Shown here piece by piece: positions 7,217 through 14,129 of a stretch of 17,192 bases of DNA. Source of the DNA: an uncultured bacterium. Its GTDB lineage: Bacteria; Actinomycetota; Coriobacteriia; Coriobacteriales; Coriobacteriaceae. Both the position numbers and the translations under genes were made by a program. The stretch covers positions 1 to 17,192 of the forward strand of contig CAJMRN010000041.1 of the NCBI GenBank assembly GCA_905215815.1, given 5' to 3'. The notes beneath the pieces are model-generated. The model saw only the letters and a list, made by a program, of their open reading frames with translations, did not search any database and had not been told where the DNA came from. The stretch's first letter is position 1. The number at the start of each line of letters is the position of its first letter.

Positions 7217-7233
7217 GTTTGGGGGCGATAGAC

Positions 7234-7863
7234 ATGCACGAACGCAAGGGCTTCTGGGACAAGAATGCCGGTCGGTACGAGCGTTTCATGCGAAAGGACC
7301 GGGCGACGTATGAGAAGATGTATGAGCTGATCGGGCCGGTTGTGAAAGCAAAAACCGTACTGGAGGTTGCCACCGGCACGGGGCTTATCGCAAAGAACAT
7401 TGTGAATGCGGCGGCGCACATCGAGGCTACGGACGCTTCTGCACAGATGATCCTAGAAGCAAAGCGGGACAATCAATCCGCAAAGCTGCACTTTTCCGTA
7501 CAAGATATGTTCCGCCTGCCCTATGCACAGAAGTCCTTCGAAGTGGTGATCGCGTCCAACGCGCTTCACATAGTGCCGCATCCGGAAAAGGCCCTGCAAG
7601 AAATCAGGCGGGTGCTGAAGGACGACGGCGTGCTCATCGCGCCAACCTTCACCCACGCGGGAAACTCGGTTTCCGGCAAGGCAAAAGCCTTTTTCATGAG
7701 TATGGCGGGATTCCCCCTCCACAGCAGGTGGACAAGCGAGGAATACCTACGTTTCCTGCGTCAAAACGGCTGGGTGGTGCAGAAAAGCGCGGTGCTGAAG
7801 GCCTCGTTCCCGCTGACCTATGCGGAATGCACGAAATCGGAGGGGTCAGATGTCGTTCTTTGA
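7234..7863 (+). CDS. Class I SAM-dependent methyltransferase, first of three
   Basis: 209 residues from the ATG at 7234, with GGGGG 8-12 bases upstream; a TTG at 7219 is in frame but less likely. This is a UbiE/methyltransferase_11-like enzyme: SAM motif I VLEVATGTGL (42-51), acidic motif II near EATDAS (64-69), a motif around DMFRLPYAQKSFEVVIASNALHIV (split here as residues 91-114), and the following EIRRVLKDDGVLI. Soluble and cytoplasmic; the methyl acceptor is unknown. The coding DNA is clearly less GC-rich than the metabolic genes to the left, with more A/T third positions, which points to transfer, possibly from Clostridia-like donors. Its 3' end overlaps the next gene by 14 bases, so the two are translationally coupled. 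Confidence 0.82.
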   Translation: MHERKGFWDKNAGRYERFMRKDRATYEKMYELIGPVVKAKTVLEVATGTGLIAKNIVNAAAHIEATDASAQMILEAKRDNQSAKLHFSVQDMFRLPYAQKSFEVVIASNALHIVPHPEKALQEIRRVLKDDGVLIAPTFTHAGNSVSGKAKAFFMSMAGFPLHSRWTSEEYLRFLRQNGWVVQKSAVLKASFPLTYAECTKSEGSDVVL

Positions 7864-8455
7864 AAACACCCGCAAGCCCGTAGGACTCGGCGGAAAACTT
7901 ATGGTTGCCATGATGAATCTGGGGCACAGCCCTGTGGCCCAGTGGGGACTTCGATCTCTACGACTTGCGCCAAATGCTAAGGTGCTGGATTGCGGCTGCG
8001 GCGGCGGGGCGAACATAAAACGGCTGCTGAAAAAATGCCCGCATGGCGTCGTCAAGGGTATCGACTATTCGCCCGTCAGCGTGGAGAAGACTAGAAAGCT
8101 CAACCGAATTGCAATTCAGGAGGGGCGTTGCGCCGTTCTGCAAGGCAGTGTGGCGGATATGGTGTTTGAGGATAGCTACTTCGATGCCGCCACGGCCTTT
8201 GAGACCGTCTATTTTTGGCCCGATTTGCCCCGATGCTTCCGTGAGGTCTGGCGGACGCTGAAGCCAGGCGGGGCAATTCTTATCTGCAACGAGAGCAATG
8301 GCGATACGGACAAGGACGAGAGGTGGACGCAGATCATCGGCGGCATGACCATCTACAAGGACATTGAATTAAAGGCATGTCTGGAGCAGGCGGGTTTTCA
8401 CGAGGTGCAGATACACAAAAAGAAAAAGTGGCTCTGCGTCACGGCGCGGAAGTAA
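7850..8455 (+). CDS. Class I SAM-dependent methyltransferase, second of three
   Basis: 201 residues from the ATG at 7850, preceded by CGGAGGGG within the end of the first methyltransferase gene. Motif I is VLDCGCGGGANI (45-56), motif II GIDYSP (70-75), with VADMVFEDSYFDAATAFETVY (split around 101-121) and VWRTLKPGGAILI (133-145) as the later motifs; a KKKKW basic stretch lies near the end. The N-terminal region with GHSPVAQWGL is shared by a set of small gut-bacterial methyltransferases of unknown substrate. It is not close in sequence to the first enzyme despite the shared fold, so this is not a recent duplication. Cytoplasmic; substrate unknown. Confidence 0.82.
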   Translation: MSFFENTRKPVGLGGKLMVAMMNLGHSPVAQWGLRSLRLAPNAKVLDCGCGGGANIKRLLKKCPHGVVKGIDYSPVSVEKTRKLNRIAIQEGRCAVLQGSVADMVFEDSYFDAATAFETVYFWPDLPRCFREVWRTLKPGGAILICNESNGDTDKDERWTQIIGGMTIYKDIELKACLEQAGFHEVQIHKKKKWLCVTARK

Positions 8456-8505
8456 GGGCATCAAGCACGGGTATTTTTGCATCCATCCTACACATGGCGA
8501 TAGAC

Positions 8506-8559
8506 ATGACGGTCATAGCGGCTGTGCTGGCGGCAATTATGACAGTTTTTATTCACTGA
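8506..8559 (+). CDS. Possible 17-residue hydrophobic micro-ORF or gene remnant
   Basis: In the 115-base gap between the second and third methyltransferase genes, an ATG at 8506 opens a short frame that is almost entirely hydrophobic (TVIAAVLAAIMTVFIH) and ends with TGA at 8559. The 13 bases GGCGATAGACATG over its start are identical to those over the start at 7234. It could be a tiny membrane peptide or the C-terminal scrap of a lost membrane protein, since the frame is open and hydrophobic upstream too. Evidence is weak. Confidence 0.2.
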   Translation: MTVIAAVLAAIMTVFIH

Positions 8560-8570
8560 GGAAGGAACCT

Positions 8571-9401
8571 ATGAAATGTAAAATTGAGAAAAACACCGTG
8601 CAGGAGACGCTGATCCTCCCGCTGTATTCCCGAAAGCTGTGCACGGAGCTGTACCCGAACCTTTACAGGGATGAAACAGCGGTTCGTCTGCTCGACCAGA
8701 TCGACTACGACTTTTCAGAGGCAGAGAAAAACTCCCGCAGCCTGATGCAGCGCTTTGGTGCGCTGGAGGTGGCCATGCGGCAGAGTGATCTTGCTTTCGA
8801 GGTGCAGGATTACCTGAAAGGCCACCCCAATGCGGCGGTGGTCAATCTGGGCTGCGGACTGGACAACACCGGCAGAACCTGCGACAACGGTAGATGCAAG
8901 ATCTACAATCTGGACTTCCCGGATGTGATTGCCTTGCGGCAGCAGCTACTGCCCGCCGGGGATCGAGAACAAAATATCCCCTGCGACCTGAAAGACACCG
9001 CATGGTTTGGCAAAATCGATGCCTCCGGCGGGGCGGTGTTCTTTGCCTCCGGGGTGTTCTATTACTTTCTGACCCAGCAGGTCCGGGAACTGGTGCGGGG
9101 GATGGCGGACGCTTTCCCCGGCGGTGTGCTGGTCTTTGATGCTGCCAATCGGACGGCAGTAAAGATGATCGCAAAAACATGGCTTAAGACTGCAAAAATC
9201 AAAGATGTGGGGGCATATTTTGCGGTTTCGGATGCCGCCAAGGAAATCGGCACGTGGGACAGCCGTCTGCAGGTCACAAGTCGCGACTATATGCTGGGTT
9301 ACAACGATTTGAGAGACCCTTCTGTCAGCGGCTTTTTCCGGTTTCTCGCAAGGGTCGGTGACAACGGGATGAAAATGCAAATCGTGAAAATAAGATTTTG
9401 A
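8571..9401 (+). CDS. Leucine carboxyl methyltransferase-like O-methyltransferase (LCM/COG3315 type)
   Basis: 276 residues from the ATG at 8571, with GAGGAAGGAA upstream. The motif VVNLGCGLDNTGR (90-102) is the LCM-family version of SAM motif I (usually NLGCGLDTR). IYNLDFPDVI (111-120) is the motif II region and ASGVFYYF (159-166) the later core strand. Characterised family members methylate carboxyl or hydroxyl groups, from PP2A in eukaryotes to polyketide intermediates in bacteria. In anaerobic bacteria many are uncharacterised. It is the last intact gene of a three-methyltransferase operon; no biosynthetic core enzyme, transporter or regulator accompanies it here. AT-richer than the flanking DNA, like its two partners. 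Confidence 0.78.
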   Translation: MKCKIEKNTVQETLILPLYSRKLCTELYPNLYRDETAVRLLDQIDYDFSEAEKNSRSLMQRFGALEVAMRQSDLAFEVQDYLKGHPNAAVVNLGCGLDNTGRTCDNGRCKIYNLDFPDVIALRQQLLPAGDREQNIPCDLKDTAWFGKIDASGGAVFFASGVFYYFLTQQVRELVRGMADAFPGGVLVFDAANRTAVKMIAKTWLKTAKIKDVGAYFAVSDAAKEIGTWDSRLQVTSRDYMLGYNDLRDPSVSGFFRFLARVGDNGMKMQIVKIRF

Positions 9402-9410
9402 GAGGAAAAA

Positions 9411-9572
9411 ATGAAGCGCATTCACTTTGACGTTGAAGAAGACGGCTTTTACGGCGCATATTGGGCGTGCAAGGACACACATACAGCAGCGGGCACGGAT
9501 TCGATTGAAACCGTGCCCGCTATCTTATGCTATATTATTTTTTCGAACGTCTGTTCTACTCCCACTCGATAA
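9411..9572 (+). pseudogene. Truncated ORF at the end of the methyltransferase operon
   Basis: An ATG at 9411 with GAGAGGAAA upstream, 9 bases after the third methyltransferase stop, opens a frame beginning MKRIHFDVEEDGFYGAYWAC. From about codon 28 the frame runs through a perfect terminator stem, a T-rich stretch and the second att-like site, and stops at 9572 after 53 codons. A real gene seldom reads through its own terminator, so I take the first 25 or so codons as the start of a fourth operon gene cut off by recombination. I do not recognise the protein. Confidence 0.35.
9489..9543 (+). terminator. Intrinsic terminator at the end of the methyltransferase island
   Basis: GCGGGCACGG (9489-9498) and CCGTGCCCGC (9511-9520) form a perfect 10-bp stem with a 12-base loop. 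An AT-rich tract follows, ending in TTTTTT (9538-9543). The T run begins some 18 bases after the stem, longer than ideal, but the stem is the best in the window outside the repeat block at 14138. Confidence 0.65.
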
Positions 9573-9573
9573 C
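9556..9573 (-). other. att-like site 2 (guaA 3'-end type core)
   Basis: CTACTCCCACTCGATAAC; on the minus strand GTT ATC GAG TGG GAG TAG, again V-I-E-W-E-stop. It matches site 1 at 15 of 18 bases and the Tn5801-type core GAGTGGGAATA at 10 of 11. It lies about 110 bases from the regulator gene and 1.6 kb from the integrase gene, a usual place for the integrase-proximal end of an integrative element. Upstream on the minus strand the open frame has about 34 codons with no recognised protein. Confidence 0.5.
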
Positions 9574-9582
9574 GGGTGCCGC

Positions 9583-9608
9583 AGGTAAATGAGGCGCTCG
9601 TTTTACCT
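9583..9608. repeat. Inverted repeat next to att-like site 2
   Basis: AGGTAAA (9583-9589) and TTTACCT (9602-9608) pair perfectly across a 12-base spacer, 10 bases from the att-like site. It could be an integrase arm site, or the end hairpin for the leftward regulator gene that stops at 9685. The rest of the 9574-9684 gap shows nothing clear. Confidence 0.3.
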
Positions 9609-9684
9609 CAGTCCGTTCTATCAGGCATTCTCCCATCGCCGTTTGATACTCATTTGGTCCTCACGCCGGCTAATCTGACCACAA

Positions 9685-10821
9685 TTAGGGCAGGGCATAC
9701 CCCTTCTTAAATCGCTCGTCAAAGGGACAGAAATCGCTATAGACATAGCCGTCAATAAGCGATGAACCGTTCGGTTGGCGTATCTCATGCTGCCGGAACT
9801 TCTCGACATAGCCATCGGACTTATCGTGCTCGAAATAGTCGAACTGATCAAGCCACTCGTCGTATTCATCGGCCTGCTTCACGCGCGTTTCGTACCTCTT
9901 CGCCCATTCAAAAAGAAAAGAGTCGGGAACAGGCGCTCTCGCTAGAAGCGCCGGCCCCTCTTCCAGTTGAAGCGGAATCAATCCATATGAAGCCGAGAGC
10001 TGAAATAGCGCATGAGCAGCTTGAACAGGACTACCGAAATCGGTAAATACAAGCGCTCCCCTCTTCACCTCAAGAGCGCTGGACAGTTTTTGAAGCGCCG
10101 CATATTTCGGCACCCTAGCCCCCTGTTCATACGAACGTAGCGTTGCGAGGGAGAGATCAGCCTCTCGGGCCAAATCCAGCTGGGTCTTTGCAGGGGTACA
10201 CCGCGCCCTTAGCTCGGGCAGCTTCTTGGACTGCATCCTATTTTGCCAAGGCGTAATCGGCACCCAAGAATCTCGTGGATCATATTCGTATCGGAGGGGG
10301 AACTGGGACGGATCAAAGTCGGCTGAGAAGTTGTCCTTCCATCTTTCATAGTCGTCTCGATCGGAGTCGCTCTCAATTTGAGCATACTGAGCTGCCCACT
10401 TCTTTAGAAAAGACTCCATGAAAGGCGAAGTCGGCTTGAGCGCTGAATAGCGCTCGTTTGCAACAGGCTCGAACCCATATGTCGCGGCAAATTGGAAAAA
10501 AGCCTGAGCAATCAGGTCAGTATCGTTGAAATCATAAAAATGGAGCGCCTCAGCCCGTATGCCATAGGCGTTCGCAAGCCCCTCCAAATGCTCTTCCTTC
10601 GGGGCAGACTTCATGAGCTCGTAGTTCCTCAAGGCCGACTCCGAAATGCCTGCCGCCTGAGCGGCGACCTTTCGTGTCCATTTTCGCGCCGAACGGAGGC
10701 GGAGCAGTTTCTCGGACAGCCGTAGCCTTCCCCAGCGCTTGCTCGTTTGTTCCCACTCCCTATCGGCCACAAATGACGTCAGGGTCTCTTTGGCAGCACC
10801 GATGCGATCGACGGCAGTCAT
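9685..10821 (-). CDS. Double helix-turn-helix regulator of the mobile element
   Basis: 378 residues from the ATG at 10821, chosen for GGAGGT 9 bases upstream; the frame continues further upstream without support. Two Cro/CI-type HTH domains are visible, about 36-93 (RKVAAQAAGISESALRNYE) and 201-255 (TQLDLAREADLSLATLRSYE). Each is followed by a similar segment: QAFFQFAATYGFEPV at 106-120 and HALFQLSASYGLIPL at 270-284, then F-x(3)-W-A and an acidic D-x-Y-x-x-W stretch. The protein thus looks like an internal tandem duplication of an HTH plus helical domain unit, with the halves strongly diverged. It is divergent from the excisionase-integrase operon, the usual place for a repressor controlling excision and transfer. 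The C-terminal 45 residues are unique. Confidence 0.7.
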   Translation of the reverse strand: MTAVDRIGAAKETLTSFVADREWEQTSKRWGRLRLSEKLLRLRSARKWTRKVAAQAAGISESALRNYELMKSAPKEEHLEGLANAYGIRAEALHFYDFNDTDLIAQAFFQFAATYGFEPVANERYSALKPTSPFMESFLKKWAAQYAQIESDSDRDDYERWKDNFSADFDPSQFPLRYEYDPRDSWVPITPWQNRMQSKKLPELRARCTPAKTQLDLAREADLSLATLRSYEQGARVPKYAALQKLSSALEVKRGALVFTDFGSPVQAAHALFQLSASYGLIPLQLEEGPALLARAPVPDSFLFEWAKRYETRVKQADEYDEWLDQFDYFEHDKSDGYVEKFRQHEIRQPNGSSLIDGYVYSDFCPFDERFKKGYALP

Positions 10822-11001
10822 CCAGATACACCTCCGAAGAAATACTGTTCTCAAGTCTACATGCGAAATCTCATGCATACAAAAAATGTAGGAGATGTGA
10901 CTTAATCTGCAAAATTACACTTTCCGTAGTAGGTCATACGTTTTTTGGACATAATCAAGACGAGGGGCAATCGGTGCCCCGCTCTGGAAAGGAGACTACA
11001 T
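10822..11001. promoter_or_regulatory. Divergent control region between the HTH regulator and xis-int
   Basis: This AT-rich 180-base gap holds both promoters. CTACAT and ATGTAG (near 10857 and 10889) form an inverted repeat with a 23-base spacer. On the minus strand TTGTAT and TAGACT, 17 bases apart inside it, could be the regulator's own -35/-10, which would suit autorepression. A looser dyad (GTG..TTAAT / ATTA.CAC) lies around 10898-10921. GGGGCA (10964-10969) pairs with TGCCCC (10975-10980) just before the excisionase ribosome site AAAGGAG, so it could limit its translation. Confidence 0.35.
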
Positions 11002-11211
11002 ATGACACGTCAGCTTATCGGCGCGGAGGAGGTTGCCGAGATCACGGGCATGAGCAAGTCTTATGCGTTCAAGCTGATTAAGACCTTGAATGCAGAACTT
11101 GCAGCTCAGGGAATCATGACCATCCCCGGGAAGGTTCAGCGCTCGTACTTCGAGGCACGGCTTCTCTCCGCCCCTTCCAAGCAGAGGGCGGCGATGGCCC
11201 ATGTCAGTTAA
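11002..11211 (+). CDS. xis: Excisionase-like small HTH protein
   Basis: 69 residues from the ATG at 11002, with AAAGGAG upstream. The sequence LIGAEEVAEITGMSKSYAFK followed by LIKTLNAEL is a winged/MerR-like HTH of the kind found in AlpA and Tn916-type excisionases, and TIPGKVQRSYFEARL is a typical wing-plus-tail. The product would bend DNA at the attachment site and steer the integrase toward excision. It overlaps the integrase start by 11 bases, giving translational coupling. The role is inferred from fold, size and position; the symbol is used in the generic sense. Confidence 0.75.
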   Translation: MTRQLIGAEEVAEITGMSKSYAFKLIKTLNAELAAQGIMTIPGKVQRSYFEARLLSAPSKQRAAMAHVS

Positions 11212-12265
11212 CCGAGACAAGAAGCGCGGGACCTGGACGGTCGAGGCTTGGTACCGCAACTCTTTAGGCGAGCGCCACAAAAAGACGAAGCGCGGATTCG
11301 CTTCCAAGAAGGAGGCCGTCGCTTGGGAGCGCAACTTCCTCGCGTCCTGCAACGAGCGCGTCGAGATCACCGTCGAGGCCTTCGTCAAGACCATGTACAC
11401 CCGCGACGTCTACCCTCGGCTGCGCGTTGGAACCAAGCTCACCAAGGATGCCATCATCGACAAGTACATCCTCCCGGTCTTCGGTAAGATGCGCCTTTGC
11501 GACGTCAAGGCCGCAGACGTTGTGCGTTGGGAGAATTGGCTCCTTGAGCAGGGCCTGTCGCAGAGCTATCTCCACACCATCTGCAACCAGTTCTCAGCCA
11601 TTTTCAACCACGCCGTCCGCTTCTACCGCTTGCCCCAGAACCCCATGCTGGCGGCGGGAAAGGTCGGCTCCAAGCGTCCCGAGAAGGAGATGCTCTACTG
11701 GACCCCTACCGAGTTCAAGCTCTTCTCCCAGGCCATCGAGGATAAGCCCCTCATCTACCTCGCTTTCCTGACGCTCTATCTGTCGGGTTGCCGCGAGGGC
11801 GAGCTCCTTGCCCTTCGTCCGGAGGACATCGACTTCGGGCTCAACGTCATCCGCATCCGCCGCTCCTATGCCCGCGTCAAGGGCGAGGACGTTATCGGCC
11901 CACCCAAGACGCGAGCCTCGAAGCGCGACATTGTCATGCCGAGCCTCCTTCGCGAGGAACTGCGCGACTATCTGGCAGCACATCCCGAAATCGTTCCTAC
12001 CGACCGACTCTTCCCCATCACAAAACATGCGTTGTCGCATGAGATGAAGAGGGGTTGCGAGCTCTCGGGCGTGAAGCGCATCCGTATCCACGACATCCGC
12101 CACTCCCACGTGAGCGCCCTCGTCAACAGCGGCTACTCGCCCACGGCGATCGCCGATCGCATGGGCCACGAGACCGCCGAGGTCACGGAGATGTACTCGC
12201 ATCTCTTCCCCTCGACGCAGCACGATCTAGTGGAGGCCCTTGATGGGATGATGTCGGATGTCTAA
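11201..12265 (+). CDS. int: Site-specific tyrosine recombinase (integrase)
   Basis: 354 residues from the ATG at 11201, overlapping the excisionase stop; GAGGGCGG is upstream. The N-terminal arm-binding domain (1-50: RGTWTVEAWYRNSLGERHKK) resembles the three-stranded AP2-like domain of Tn916-family integrases. The SAM-like core-binding domain spans about 55-150. The catalytic domain has Arg198 (SGCREGELLAL), Lys236 (PPKTRASKRDIVMP), His297 and Arg300 (HDIRHSH), His323 (MGHETAEVT) and the nucleophile Tyr332 (MYSHLF). All catalytic residues are present, so the enzyme should be active. It integrates and excises the element, most likely at the guaA-type sites seen at 6995 and 9556. GC-rich, matching the chromosome better than the methyltransferase island does. 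Confidence 0.92.
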   Translation: MSVNRDKKRGTWTVEAWYRNSLGERHKKTKRGFASKKEAVAWERNFLASCNERVEITVEAFVKTMYTRDVYPRLRVGTKLTKDAIIDKYILPVFGKMRLCDVKAADVVRWENWLLEQGLSQSYLHTICNQFSAIFNHAVRFYRLPQNPMLAAGKVGSKRPEKEMLYWTPTEFKLFSQAIEDKPLIYLAFLTLYLSGCREGELLALRPEDIDFGLNVIRIRRSYARVKGEDVIGPPKTRASKRDIVMPSLLREELRDYLAAHPEIVPTDRLFPITKHALSHEMKRGCELSGVKRIRIHDIRHSHVSALVNSGYSPTAIADRMGHETAEVTEMYSHLFPSTQHDLVEALDGMMSDV

Positions 12266-12707
12266 GCCGATTATGGACGCCAAGGGGCGCCGCCGCTGCA
12301 AGACCATCGCCTTCCGCATGTCGCCCGCAGAGGCGGACCAGCTCGACCTCCGCGTCGCCCTGAGTAGCCTGTCAAAGCAGGAGTACATCACGAAATGCTT
12401 GCTTGAGGGCACTTTCACCGTGGTCGCGACCACCCGCATGCGCAAGGCGGTCAAGGAGCGCGTGGGGCCCGTCGTAACGGAACTCCGGCGTATCCGGCGC
12501 GCGGCAGACATGGACGACGAGCTCGTCGAGTCGCTTGAGACGCTTGCCGCCTTCGCCGAATCGTTCGCGCCCGAGCGCTCCCCCGTGGAACTCGAAGACG
12601 CACTTATCGCAAACCTCGGGATAGACGACGGCCTCCCCGACCAAAGCTCGGCCGTCGCCCAAAATCATGAGTCCACACATAAGGAGGACCCCATCGATGA
12701 ATCTTAG
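12258..12707 (+). CDS. Small mobilization-type protein, ribbon-helix-helix-like N-terminus
   Basis: 149 residues from the ATG at 12258, overlapping the integrase stop by 8 bases. The N-terminus KTIAFRMSPAEADQLDLRVA followed by LSSLSKQEYITKCLLEG is a ribbon-helix-helix-like pattern seen in small DNA-binding proteins of Gram-positive conjugative elements, often annotated as MobC-like mobilization proteins. A helical stretch with basic residues and ELRRIRRAADMDDELVESLE follows, then a low-complexity acidic tail. It may act at the transfer origin or in gene control. It sits between the integrase and the VapE module rather than next to the relaxase, so a relaxosome role is not certain. Confidence 0.5.
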   Translation: MSKPIMDAKGRRRCKTIAFRMSPAEADQLDLRVALSSLSKQEYITKCLLEGTFTVVATTRMRKAVKERVGPVVTELRRIRRAADMDDELVESLETLAAFAESFAPERSPVELEDALIANLGIDDGLPDQSSAVAQNHESTHKEDPIDES

Positions 12708-12900
12708 CATGATGAATTCCGCCCGGCGCCGCACCATCCTGCGCGACCACGGCCTCGACCATCCCCTGACAGAGGAAGAGCTGGTCGAGCGTCTGGTCGA
12801 CACGGAGCTTCGCCTTAGCCGGCTCGAAGTGCTCGTCTTCGGCAGTGCCTGCCCCATCAACGGCCCACGACGCCCCCAGTCTCGCGAGGAGGTGGCCTGA
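12697..12900 (+). CDS. Small hypothetical protein upstream of the VapE ATPase
   Basis: 67 residues from the ATG at 12697, chosen for the strong AAGGAGGA 9 bases upstream. The start overlaps the preceding gene's end by 11 bases and its TGA overlaps the next start (ATGA). I do not recognise a family. The central part (LTEEELVERLVDTELRLSRLEVLVFG) is predicted helical with heptad-like leucines and could form a short coiled coil. The N-terminus is basic (SARRRTILRDHG). Its coupling to the VapE gene suggests a partner in replication or its control. Confidence 0.5.
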   Translation: MNLSMMNSARRRTILRDHGLDHPLTEEELVERLVDTELRLSRLEVLVFGSACPINGPRRPQSREEVA

Positions 12901-14129
12901 TGGGTGCGCAGAAGCACGACGACGCCCTTGGGCCGCAGCCTCCAGAGCGCCGCTCCCCGCCGACGGTCAACGAGATCGTCGAGGAGCTCAAGTCCCTCCC
13001 CTTGAACGTCGGCTACAACCGGCTCGCAAACGAGCTTTTCAAGACCGGCCCTCTGCCCTGGGACGCGGATGCGAGGGAACGCCGGTGGCGCGACAGCGAC
13101 GACGCGCGGCTCTTCGCCCTCCTCCAGCAGACCATCTCCCTCCAGAAGGAGAAGTTCATGTTGCTCGCATTGACCATCGTCGCCGAGGACAATGCCTACG
13201 ATCCGCTCGTCGCCATGCTCGACGCCCTCACCTGGGACGGCATCCCGCGCGTAGGGACGCTCCTCAATGTCTACCTTGGTGCGGAGAGGAGCGTATACGT
13301 CTCGGAGGTCGAGCGCATCTTGTTCTGCGAGGGCATCGCCCGCGCCTACAGCCCGGGCTGCAAGGCCGATTACATGCCCATCCTGTGCGGCGCCGGGGGT
13401 ATCGGCAAGTCGTCCTTCGCCCGAGGCCTCGCCATCCGCGACGAGTACTTCACGGACTCCGTGATCAACCTCGGCGACGTCAAGCTCACGGGCGAGCAGA
13501 ACCGGGGCAAATGGATCGTCGAGGTCCCCGAGCTCAACGGGATGTCCGAGCGCTCTATCGAGAGCGTGAAGGCTGGGGTCACCCGTCAGGTCGATGAGTT
13601 CCGAGGGGCCTATTGCCGCAGGACGGAGGCGTTTCCCCGGCGCGTGGTCTTCGTCGGTACCACGAACGAGGCAGACTTTATACGCGAGCGCTCAAGCGGC
13701 GCAAGGCGCTTCCTCCCGTTGCTCTGCGGCATCGAGCGCACTGAGAAGTCCGTCTTCGATGAGGACTTCCCGGCCGCAATCCGCCAGGCATGGGCAGAGG
13801 CCCGCACGTGGATGAGGACGGGCGATGTCCGCTTTTCGACCGTCCTAACACCTGAGATGGAGACCGAGGCGGCCGCACAGCGCGGACGCTTCGTCGAGGA
13901 GGACCCCTGCGTGCAGAAGGTCCTCGCGTATCTCCCCGGCAACACCGACCGTCCCATGTGCACGTTCGAGATTCTCGACAAGGCCCTCCACCTCGAGAAG
14001 ACCAAGGCCAACTGCAAAATGGTCAGCCGCATCCTGTCGTCGCAGTGCCCGGGATGGGCCCCGGGCAACAAGCGCCTCTGTCCCCCGTACGGAAAGCAGC
14101 GCTGTTGGGTGTACCGGGAGACGGATTAG
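12900..14129 (+). CDS. Virulence-associated E (VapE)-family ATPase / helicase-like replication protein
   Basis: 409 residues from the ATG at 12900, translationally coupled to the preceding small gene. Walker A is GAGGIGKSS (164-172), the Walker B region is KWIVEVPELNG (204-214), and a sensor-like FVGTTNEADF (251-260) with SGARRFLPL (266-274) follows. This is the order of superfamily 3-like helicases in the VapE family (PF05272), including LTWDGIPRV at 110-118 ahead of Walker A. In staphylococcal pathogenicity islands and phages such proteins support replication of the element after excision. No primase domain is fused at the N-terminus; the first 100 residues are short and charged. A repeat-rich block follows directly, a likely site of action. 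It could instead be a remnant replicase kept for copy maintenance. Confidence 0.8.
   Translation: MGAQKHDDALGPQPPERRSPPTVNEIVEELKSLPLNVGYNRLANELFKTGPLPWDADARERRWRDSDDARLFALLQQTISLQKEKFMLLALTIVAEDNAYDPLVAMLDALTWDGIPRVGTLLNVYLGAERSVYVSEVERILFCEGIARAYSPGCKADYMPILCGAGGIGKSSFARGLAIRDEYFTDSVINLGDVKLTGEQNRGKWIVEVPELNGMSERSIESVKAGVTRQVDEFRGAYCRRTEAFPRRVVFVGTTNEADFIRERSSGARRFLPLLCGIERTEKSVFDEDFPAAIRQAWAEARTWMRTGDVRFSTVLTPEMETEAAAQRGRFVEEDPCVQKVLAYLPGNTDRPMCTFEILDKALHLEKTKANCKMVSRILSSQCPGWAPGNKRLCPPYGKQRCWVYRETD

Larger units (their letters stand above)
6884..7233. other. Non-coding junction between chromosomal genes and the methyltransferase island
   Basis: About 350 bases without a convincing gene. 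In order it holds a LexA-box-like dyad (6978-6989), an att-like site (6995-7012), an imperfect palindrome ACCGTTCC-G-GGAACCGGT (7040-7057), an AT-richer stretch, and the promoter/operator of the methyltransferase operon (7195-7216). On the minus strand a 22-codon open frame ends in V-I-E-W-E-stop at the att-like site, too short to call a gene. Base composition falls toward AT from about 7140. Confidence 0.5.

Noticed and set aside
9621..9869. Minus-strand frame containing PCPNCG as a possible zinc-ribbon protein
   Set aside because: It overlaps the 3' end of the well-supported regulator gene in another frame, has a low-complexity start, and has only one Cys-x-x-Cys pair.
10748..10758. A third near-match (10 of 11) to the guaA-type core, on the minus strand
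   Set aside because: It lies inside the regulator gene, encoding R-E-W-E-Q with no stop codon, and the surrounding bases do not match the other two sites. Probably chance, and it is a warning that the short core alone is weak evidence.
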